A DNA stretch of 17,419 nucleotides, from the NCBI GenBank assembly GCA_002392625.1, contig DGHJ01000003.1:1300-18718 (forward strand), in the 5' to 3' direction. The notes under the pieces were generated by a model, which was given only the letters and a program-made list of their open reading frames with translations, had not been told where the DNA came from and searched no databases. Source of the DNA: Oscillospiraceae bacterium UBA3851. GTDB lineage: Bacteria > Bacillota > Clostridia > Oscillospirales > Oscillospiraceae. The position numbers and the translations under genes were made by a program. Shown here piece by piece: positions 6,996 to 15,200 of the stretch. How positions within the stretch are numbered: the first letter of the stretch is position 1; each line of letters begins with the position of its first letter.

Positions 6996-7036
6996 AAACA
7001 GGATCAAATCACGCAGAAAATCGGAGGAGAAAATCG

Positions 7037-8311
7037 ATGAAGAAATACGCGGAGATGACGCCGGAGGAGCGCCGGGCAGAGTACGCGGCCGTCAAGGCGG
7101 CCTACGACGGTCAGAAGGCCCTGGGCCTCAAGCTGAACATGGCCAGAGGCAAGCCCGGCAAGGCACAGCTGGACATGGTGATGGACCTGTCCCACGTGCT
7201 GAAGGAGCCGGCGGACTACATGGACGGTGATCTGGACTGCCGCAACTACGGCAACGTGGACGGCCTTCCCGCCGCCAAGCGGCTGTTTGCCGACATCCTT
7301 GGTTGCAAACCGGAGCAGTGCTTCGTGGGCGGCAACTCCAGCCTGCAGCTGATGTTCGACACCATCTCCAAGGCCTATATCAACGGCCTGCTGCACTCGG
7401 AGAAGCCATGGTGCAAGCTGGACACTGTCAAGTGGATCTGCCCGGTCCCCGGCTACGACCGCCACTTCAAGGTGACGGAGAACTTCGGTTTTGAGATGAT
7501 CCCCGTGCCCATGACCGAGAACGGACCCGACATGGACACGGTGGAGCAGCTGATCCGCGACCCGGCGGTGAAGGGTATGTGGAACGTGCCCAAGTACTCC
7601 AACCCCGAGGGCATCGTCTACAGCGACGAGACCATCCGCCGTCTGGCATCCATGAAGCCCGCCGCTCCGGATTTCATGCTCATGTGGGACAACGCCTACT
7701 GCGTCCATGAGTTCGACTGCGACTTCCGTCCCTTTGAGGACATTCTGAGCCTCTGCGCACAGTACGGGAATGCCGACATGATCTATGAGTACGCCTCTAC
7801 CTCCAAGATCACCTTCCCCGGCGCCGGCGTGGCCGTCATGGCCACCAGCGAGGCCAATCTGGCCTATCTCAACCCCATCATCAACGTTCAGATCATCAGC
7901 TACGACAAGGTCAATCAGATGCGCCACGTGAAGTTCCTGCAGGACCGGGAACACACCCTGGCCTTGATGCGCCGCCATACCGACATCCTGCGGCCCAAGT
8001 TCCACGCCGTGCTGGACGCCCTGGACCGGGAGATCCGGCCCCTGGAGATCGCGCAGTACAACCGGCCTGTGGGCGGCTACTTCGTCTCCCTCAACGCCAT
8101 GCCCGGCACCGCCAGACGGACGCTGGAATTGTGTAAGGAAGCGGGCGTCACCATGACAGGGGCCGGCGCCACCTTCCCCTACGGTGTGGACCCCAACGAC
8201 TCCAACATCCGCATCGCCCCGTCCCTGCCCCCGGTGGAGGAGCTGGAGCAGGCCATCGCCATTTTCTGCAACTGCCTGAAGCTCTCGGCCCTTGAAAAAC
8301 TGGGGCTGTAA
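7037..8311 (+). CDS. Class Ic aspartate aminotransferase, PLP-dependent
   Basis: This 424-residue enzyme matches the type Ic aspartate aminotransferases in length and motifs. They transfer the amino group between aspartate and 2-oxoglutarate, with PLP as cofactor. Visible are the substrate-side NMARGKP (36-40), VGGNSS (98-102) in the phosphate cradle, YSNPEG with N189, MWDNAY with D218 and Y221 against the PLP ring, and STSKITFPG with Schiff-base K257. A late SNIRIAPS holds the carboxylate-binding Arg. It sits in the cytoplasm, linking glutamate and aspartate pools. The start follows GGAGGAG 7-8 bases upstream. It is flanked by a strong terminator and seems monocistronic. Other 2-oxoacid acceptors are possible. 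Confidence 0.93.
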   Translation: MKKYAEMTPEERRAEYAAVKAAYDGQKALGLKLNMARGKPGKAQLDMVMDLSHVLKEPADYMDGDLDCRNYGNVDGLPAAKRLFADILGCKPEQCFVGGNSSLQLMFDTISKAYINGLLHSEKPWCKLDTVKWICPVPGYDRHFKVTENFGFEMIPVPMTENGPDMDTVEQLIRDPAVKGMWNVPKYSNPEGIVYSDETIRRLASMKPAAPDFMLMWDNAYCVHEFDCDFRPFEDILSLCAQYGNADMIYEYASTSKITFPGAGVAVMATSEANLAYLNPIINVQIISYDKVNQMRHVKFLQDREHTLALMRRHTDILRPKFHAVLDALDREIRPLEIAQYNRPVGGYFVSLNAMPGTARRTLELCKEAGVTMTGAGATFPYGVDPNDSNIRIAPSLPPVEELEQAIAIFCNCLKLSALEKLGL

Positions 8312-8332
8312 AGGATAACTACATAACAGATC

Positions 8333-8371
8333 GCCGCCCGGAAGCTTCGGCTTTCCGGGCGGCTCCTTTTT
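8333..8371 (+). terminator. Rho-independent terminator of the aminotransferase gene
   Basis: GCCGCCCGGAA-GC (8333-8345) pairs with GC-TTTCCGGGCGGC (8350-8363) around a TTCG-type tetraloop, with one bulged T. A TCCTTTTT tract follows (8364-8371). It begins 21 bases after the stop. Confidence 0.92.
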
Positions 8372-8431
8372 GCACTGTCGAGGCGTGTTTCCGTCACTTT
8401 GCCCCGTAAAAGGGATAAAAAATCGTGGAAA

Positions 8432-8491
8432 TGACAAAAGTGACAAAAGAGGAAAAAAAGTGTTGCGCAGTTTAAAGCGAAATGCTATTAT
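8432..8491 (+). promoter_or_regulatory. Promoter of the lipoprotein-protease unit with tandem upstream repeat
   Basis: -35 TTGCGC (8463-8468) and -10 TATTAT (8486-8491) are 17 bases apart, with TGC before the -10. Just upstream lie two abutting copies of TGACAAAAG (8432-8440, 8441-8449), a plausible activator or repressor site centred about 55-60 bases before the start. A second TATAAT occurs at 8588-8593 without a convincing -35. The long gap between the terminator and the first gene is therefore largely regulatory. Confidence 0.55.
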
Positions 8492-8504
8492 AAAATAACA
8501 TAAA

Positions 8505-8636
8505 GTAGGTGGAGTAGTTCGCCCGTTTGCGGCTCCTGGACAGAGGATCAAAAACGGGAAACGGGTCTGCCGGGAGACATGCCTTAATATAATGTATACA
8601 TAAGCGGACGGACAAGTTTCGGAGGAGGTACGAGGC
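8505..8636 (+). other. Structured 5' leader of the lipoprotein mRNA
   Basis: The predicted transcript has about 140 untranslated bases. A strong stem forms between CTCCTGG-a-CAGA (8533-8544) and TCTG-CCGGGAG (8566-8576), enclosing a 21-base A/G-rich loop (8545-8565). An alternative CCCGTTT/AAACGGG pairing (8522-8528 with 8552-8558) competes with it. GGAGTAG (8511-8517) recalls part of the yybP-ykoY Mn riboswitch, but the remaining conserved parts do not fit. The class is unknown to me. No coding frame is credible here; the Shine-Dalgarno GGAGGAGG is at 8621-8628. Confidence 0.4.
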
Positions 8637-9191
8637 ATGAGCAGAAGACGGGGCATCAGGCTTCTGCTGGCAGCCATGCTGGCCATTGCTCTGCCTGTGC
8701 TGATGGGATGCGCCGGGAAGCCGGAGCTGCCTGCCGCCGAGACGCCGGAGAAGACGCCAGACACCACCCCCCAGACGCCGGAGGAGACGCCGGAGGAAAC
8801 AAAGGAGCCGGAGCCGACGCGGACGGACCCCGCTGAGGAGGAACCTACCGTGCGGGTGGCTATCAGGCTCTCGTCGCCGTCGGTGACCCAGGCGGGCTAC
8901 CGGCTGGGCAGCGTCACCAGGGATCCGGCGGCCAAGGCCTATCAGCAGCAGCTGCGCGCGGAGCAGGACGAGATGATCCGACGGATCGAGGAGACGTTGG
9001 GCCGCGCCATCCAGGTGAAGCAGCGGCTGACCCTGACCACCAACGTGATCTCCGCCAACGTGCGTGAGGCGGACATGGACGTGATCCGCGCCATGGAGGG
9101 CGTGGTGAGCGTGACGGAGGAGACGCGCTACGAGCTGACGGACGGCGCCGCGCCGCTTCCGACACGACCGGGCGGCTTCGCCGTAAAATAA
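8637..9191 (+). CDS. Lipoprotein with subtilase-propeptide (I9-like) domain
   Basis: The 184-residue product begins with a signal peptide (RRR then a hydrophobic stretch 8-23) ending in a lipobox-like L22-M-G-C25, so it is probably a lipid-anchored surface lipoprotein. Residues 35-70 are an extended Thr/Pro/Glu-rich spacer (TPEETPEETKEPEPT). Residues 72-167 align with the propeptide of the protease encoded next (its residues 82-176), sharing RVxI, RIE, LTL, NxISANVR, IRxxEGV and RYE. By eye about 42 of 95 positions are identical. There are no catalytic residues. I infer a tethered chaperone or inhibitor for that protease. The start follows GGAGGAGG; the gene lies 72 bases before the protease with no obvious terminator. 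Any role in other proteolysis is untested. Confidence 0.85.
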   Translation: MSRRRGIRLLLAAMLAIALPVLMGCAGKPELPAAETPEKTPDTTPQTPEETPEETKEPEPTRTDPAEEEPTVRVAIRLSSPSVTQAGYRLGSVTRDPAAKAYQQQLRAEQDEMIRRIEETLGRAIQVKQRLTLTTNVISANVREADMDVIRAMEGVVSVTEETRYELTDGAAPLPTRPGGFAVK

Positions 9192-9212
9192 GATCCATGC
9201 GAATGATATTGG

Positions 9213-9240
9213 TTAATAATGTGTGAAAACACTTTATTAA
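9213..9240 (+). other. Palindrome between lipoprotein and protease genes
   Basis: TTAATAATGTGT (9213-9224) and ACACTTTATTAA (9229-9240) pair over a GAAA loop with one T-T mismatch, ending 12 bases before the protease Shine-Dalgarno. No T tract follows, so full termination is unlikely. It could stabilise or process the mRNA between the two genes, or be an operator. Confidence 0.4.
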
Positions 9241-9263
9241 ATTCAAACAGAGGAGGAAGAAGT

Positions 9264-12200
9264 ATGCGAAAAACCTGGAGAAAGCTCCTCTCCGTGCTGT
9301 TGGCACTGTCGATGATCGTATCCCTTGTGGTTACGGGATACGCCACCGGCACCGGCAGCACCGCTGCGCCTGACAAGGCCAACGGTCAAACGAAGCTGGA
9401 GCTGGAAGAGATCGATCCGGTCACGCTGGCCGTGCCTCGGATCGGTCGGATCACAGAGGATATCGCGCCGGATGAGGAAGACCTTCCTTATAACGACGAC
9501 GACATCGTCCGTGTGTCCATTTTCCTGACGCAGGAAGCTACGCTGAGCAAGTACAGCGCACGCAGCGTAGTGACCAACCCCGGCGCTTCGGCCTACCGTG
9601 AAGGGCTGAAGAGCCAGCAGAGGATCGTCACCAACCGGATCGAGCGCGCCATCGGCCGCCAGATCGAGGTGAAGTGGAATCTGACGCTGGCCATGAACGC
9701 CATCTCCGCCAACGTCCGCTTCGGCGATATCGCCACCATCCGGACGATCGAGGGCGTGAAGGGCGTTCAGCTTGAGCAGAGGTACGAGCCTCAGGTCGAT
9801 GAGGTCAACACGGCAATCACCACCGATCAGATGGTGGGCGCTACCGCCCTGTGGGCCAACGGCTACACCGGCGCCGGCAGCAAGGTGGCTATCATCGATA
9901 CCGGTACCGACCAGGATCACATCTCCTTTGACCCCGAAGCCCTGGAGTATGCCCTGGAGGAGGACGGCGGCGAGTACGACCTGCTGACCTGGGACAAGAT
10001 CAGCGCCCTGGCCGGGCAGCTGAACGTCTCCGTCACCGAGCAGGTGTACAAGAACACCAAGATCCCCTACGCCTACAACTACGTGGACGGCGGCTACGTC
10101 ACCGACCACATGAGCGATACCCAGGGCGAGCACGGCTCCCATGTTTCCGGTATCGCCGCGGCCAACCGCTACATCAAGGTTGACGGCGAGTTCGTTGAGT
10201 CCGCTGCTGCCGTGGGCGCCGTGGGTGTGGCCCCCGACGCTCAGATCATCACCATGAAGGTGTTCGGCCAGGGCGGCGGCGCCTACGATTCCGACTATAT
10301 GGTCGCTATCGAAGACGCCATTATCCTGGGCTGCGACTCCGTGAACCTGTCCCTGGGTTCCGGCGCTCCCGGCTTCTCCCTGTCCAACGGCTATCAGGAC
10401 GTGATGGACGGCCTGGTGGGCAGCGGCACCGTGGTGACCATGTCCGCCGGCAACAGCGGCTACTGGTTCGATACGCCCTATAATGCCAACATGTACCCCT
10501 ATCTGTACATGGAGGACGTGGGGTATCACGCCGGCGGCAGCCCCGGCTCCTTCGTGAACAGCCTGGGCATCGCCTCCGCTGACAACATCGGCCAGTTTAT
10601 GGCCCCGCTGTACTTCAACGGCGACCAGATGGTGGGCTTCAGTGAGACCAGCGGCTACGGCAACGAGCCCATCGCCACCATCGCCGGCACCTATGAGTAC
10701 GTGCTGGTGGACGGCCCCGGCGTGGATGACAACGACCACGTGGGCGCCGAGGGCGACCAGTTCCTGGCTCTCGGCTCCGAGGTCCTGGCCGGCAAGGTGG
10801 CCATGTGCTACCGCGGCACCTCCTCCTTCTTCGCGAAGGCCAATGCCGCTATCGCCCAGGGCGCCGTTGCCGTGATCATCATCAATAATCAGGACGGCGC
10901 CATCAACATGAACCTGACGGGCTACGAGTACACCGCGCCCGCCGTGTCCATCCTGAAGGCCGACGGCGATCAGATCAAGGCCAACTCCGAGGCCGTGACC
11001 GACGAGAACGGCAACGTGCTGTACTACACCGGCAGCGTTGAGGTCACCTCTGAGGCCCAGGCCATCGTGAACAGCTCCCGCGAGGAGGCCGGCATGAGCA
11101 GCTTCAGCTCCTGGGGCGTTCCCGGTTCCCTGATCCTGAAGCCGGAGCTGACCACCCCCGGCGGCAGCATCTGGTCCGTCTGGGGCGCCAACGTGTCCTC
11201 CGACAGTGAGCAGGAAGCCCACGACCAGTACGAGCTGATGAGCGGCACCTCCATGGCTGCTCCTCACGCCGCCGGTATGGCCGCCCTGGTCGCTCAGTAC
11301 ATCCGTGAGAACGATCTTCTGAGCAAGACCGACCTGGATCAGCGCGCGCTGATCAACAGCCTGCTGATGTCCACCGCCACCCCGATGTTTGACGAGGACG
11401 GCGAGTTCGTGCCCGTCATGCAGCAGGGCGCCGGCCTGGGCGAGGCGAATCTGGCCACCATGGCCAAGTCCTACATCACCATGAATGAGGACGCCACCGC
11501 CTCCTACGCCGACGGCAAGGTGAAGGTGGAGCTGGGCCAGGATGCCGCCCGCGAGGGTGTGTATACCTTCAGCTACAACATCAACAACTACAGCGACGTG
11601 GAGATGGCCTATGAGCTGGATACCTACGTGTTCACCCAGGCCATGGCCGGCAACGGCGGCTACGGCATGCTGCAGTATACCGGCACCGCCGAGCTGAACG
11701 GCTATTTCGGCGACGGCGCCTACGAGGTCGAGTACGACTATCCCACCAGACTGCCCAACGAGCACGACGTCAATATGGACGGCGAGACCAACAAGGACGA
11801 CGCTCAGGCCATCCTGGACAAGATGACCGGCGCGTACGACGAGAACGCCGACTTTGACGAGGCTGCCGCCGATATGAACGGCGACGGCAAGTACACGTCC
11901 TACGACGCGTATCTGCTGCTCAAGTGGATCGCTGAGACCGACGAGGGTCTGATCGTTCCCGCCGGTGAGAGCGTCACCGTCACCGTGACCATCACCCTGA
12001 GCGACGACGCCAAGGAGATCCTGGATTACTACTACTCCTGCGGCGCCTACATCGAGGGCTACACCTACGTGATCCCCACCACCGAGACCGAGGACGGCGA
12101 GATCCTGGGCGTGGAGCACTCCATCCCCATCCTGGGCTACTACGGCTCCTGGACGGACGCCTCCATGTTCGACGCGGTGTCCCCCGTTGAGCACGATTAC

Positions 12201-15200
12201 GGCAGCCCCAAGCTGGCCTACACCATCAACGGCTATGACACCAACTACCTGACCGTCAACTACGGCAAGGGCAACGAGATCTTCATGGGCAACCCCTACA
12301 CCATCGAGGACGAGTTCCCCGCTGACCGTCTGGCGCTGAATTCCACCACCAACCTGGTGAACATCCGCTACAACCTGATCCGCAACGCTGCCACCACCGG
12401 CGTCCTGGCTCTGGACGGCGAGGGCAACGTGCTGAAGAGCGGCATCACCGCCGGTCAGGCTATCGGCGCTTACTACTACGTCAACGGCGGCAGCTGGCAG
12501 AACACCAGCACCCGCACCGCCAACCTGGGCTACACCGTCGGTTCTCTGCACGTGGCTGAGGGCGACAGCTTCCTGCTGGGCTACTTCGCCGTGCCTGAGT
12601 ACTACGGCATGATGCTCCACCCCGGTGAGAACGTCAACAGCGTGACCGCCGAGGAGATCGCACAGCTGCTGAGCGACGGCGAGCTGGGCGAGGGCGCCTA
12701 CATCGGCTACACCTTCACCGTTGACGACACCGCCCCCGTCATCGACGAGGTCACCGTCAACGAGGACAAGACGGAGATGACCGTCACCGCTCACGACAAC
12801 GCCTACATCGCCTACATCACGCTGATGGACATCAACGGCAACGTGGAGTACGTCGATGGCGTGGTGCCCGAACAGAGTGAGCCGGGCGAGACCGTCACCG
12901 TGACCTTCCCCATCGACGATTCCATGGGCAACGGCGTGGCCGTGGTCGCGGGCGACTATGCCGCCAACGAGACCGCCAAGTTCGGCCGCATCAACGACGG
13001 CCCCGTCACCTCCACCAAGGAGGTCTACGTTCTGACCGACACCATCGAGGCCGGTGAGGAGTACGTGATCGTCAACATCGGCGAGGCCGGCGAGGGCTAC
13101 GCCATGGTCGGCAACACCTCCGCCAAGAACGGCGTCATGCCCGTCGAGGTCCAGGAGAGCGCCGACGGCAAGACCTATCTGGAGATGGAGGACGCCACCG
13201 CCAAGTGGACGCCCACCGCTGCCGACGACGACGTCTACACCTTCGTGAACGTGGGCACGAGCAGATACCTCGGCCCGCAGGGCTACGGCTCTGAAGGCGA
13301 GTACATGTGCACCTGGAGTAGCAACTACGGCGACACCTTCGGTTACGAGGACTACAAGTTCGAGTACACCGGCGGCGCCTATGTGTACTACGTGTACTAC
13401 AACGAGACCAACAATCAGTTCGAGCTGACCCGCACTGAGACCAACACCTACCTGTACGTCAAGGGCGTCATCGAGGAGGAGATCGATCTGGAGCAGGCCT
13501 CCGAGATCACCGTTACGCCTGAGGAGAACGTGCTTGTCATGGGCACCACCGAGACCGTCCAGCTGACGGCTGAGGTGAAGCCGCTCCTGCTGGAGGACAA
13601 GACCGTCACCTGGGAGTCCTCTGATGAGTCCGTGGCCACCGTTGACGAGAACGGTCTGGTCACCGCCGTGGCCCCCGGCGAGGTGGAGATCACCGCTACC
13701 ACCAACGCCGAGCCGCACCTGAGCGCCTCTGCGAAGGTGACCGTCATCGAGGTCGACGCCCCCGCTGTGGAGATCCGCGGCACCATCTTCGGCGCTGACA
13801 GCAAGGCCTACTGGGCCAAGTTCATGACCGACGCCCCCGCTGAGTGGACCCAGGAGCATGACGGCGGCTACTACTACGCCGGTACCCTGATCGGCGACAA
13901 GCTGTACGTCATCGACAGCGACAACGCTCTGGTCCGCGTGGACGCCGACGTCTACGAGCCCACCGTTCTGGTGGACGGCGTGGCCAGCCAGTGGATCTTC
14001 TCCGATGCGGCTGAAGTGCCCTACGAGCTGTCCGCAGGCTGGGGCTATGAGGGCTACATCCTTGGCGGCGTCTGCAACGGCGGCACCTACTTCGAGGTCC
14101 TGAATCCCGACACCGCCGGTCTGATCTACTTCGACCTGTCCGACACCTTCGGCGACGATCCTCTGGCCGCCATCACCGCAGCCGGCTGGTACAACGACAC
14201 CACCTTCCTGTACTTCGCTATCACCGAGGGCGGCGAGGTGTACGCGCTGCTGCTGACCGCTCAGGGCCAGATCCAGTCCGCTGACATGGGCTCCACCGGC
14301 ATCACGCTGCAGGGCGTTACCTCCCTGGAGAATCAGGCCTCTCTGCTGTACGATCCTGAGGCTGACTTCCTGTACCTGTCCTACTACGATGGCAACGGCG
14401 ACACCGCCGATCTGTACGCCATCAATCCGTGGGATCCCATGTACACCGCCAAGCAGGGCGATTTCGGCGGCAACGTGTGGCCCGTCACCTCCCTGTATCA
14501 GTATGAGCCGCGGACCGATCTGTCCATGGAGGTCAATCCCACCGAGGTCACCGTCCGCGAGGGCGGCACCGCTCAGGTGGATGTCTTCATCAAGTTGGGC
14601 GAGACCAACGAGTTCACCACCTCCTCCAGCGATGAGACCATTGCTACCATGGATGAGAACGGCGTCATCACCGGCATCAAGGAAGGCGAGTGCGTCATCA
14701 CCGTGACCACCGTCGACACCAACGCTGCCGGCGAGCACCTGACCGCCGACATCAACGTCACCGTTGAGCCGGGCGGCTTCGCGGGCTTCTACTTCGAGAC
14801 CGAGGATGAGGTCGGCCAGTGGACCTTCGTGGACGCTGACGGCGACGGCTACAACTGGAACTGGAACATTGCCGCCGGCGCTAACCTGAACGTGTACGAG
14901 GGCGAGGGCGTCATCTACTCCGCGTCCTACGACAATGACAGCAAAAGCGCCCTGACTCCCGACAACTGGGCCATCTCCCCGGCAATCGACATGAGCGAGC
15001 TGGACGGCGAGGCTGTCCTGTCCGTGTACGCACGGGGCCAGGATGCCAGCTACGCTGCTGAGGTCTTCGCCCTGTACGCCGGCACCTCCGCCGATCCGGA
15101 CAGCATGACCAAGATCTCCGAGGACTTCACCGCCACCGGTGAGTACGAGCAGTACACCGCCGATCTCAGCGAATTCGCCGGCGCCGACGAGGTCTACGTG

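Noticed and set aside
8505..8586. yybP-ykoY manganese riboswitch
   Set aside because: Only GGAGTAG matches. The closing P1 stem and the conserved 3' part are missing, and the downstream gene is not a metal transporter.
7004..8767. Minus-strand open frame of 587 codons
   Set aside because: Antisense to the aminotransferase, and it runs through its terminator and the leader region.
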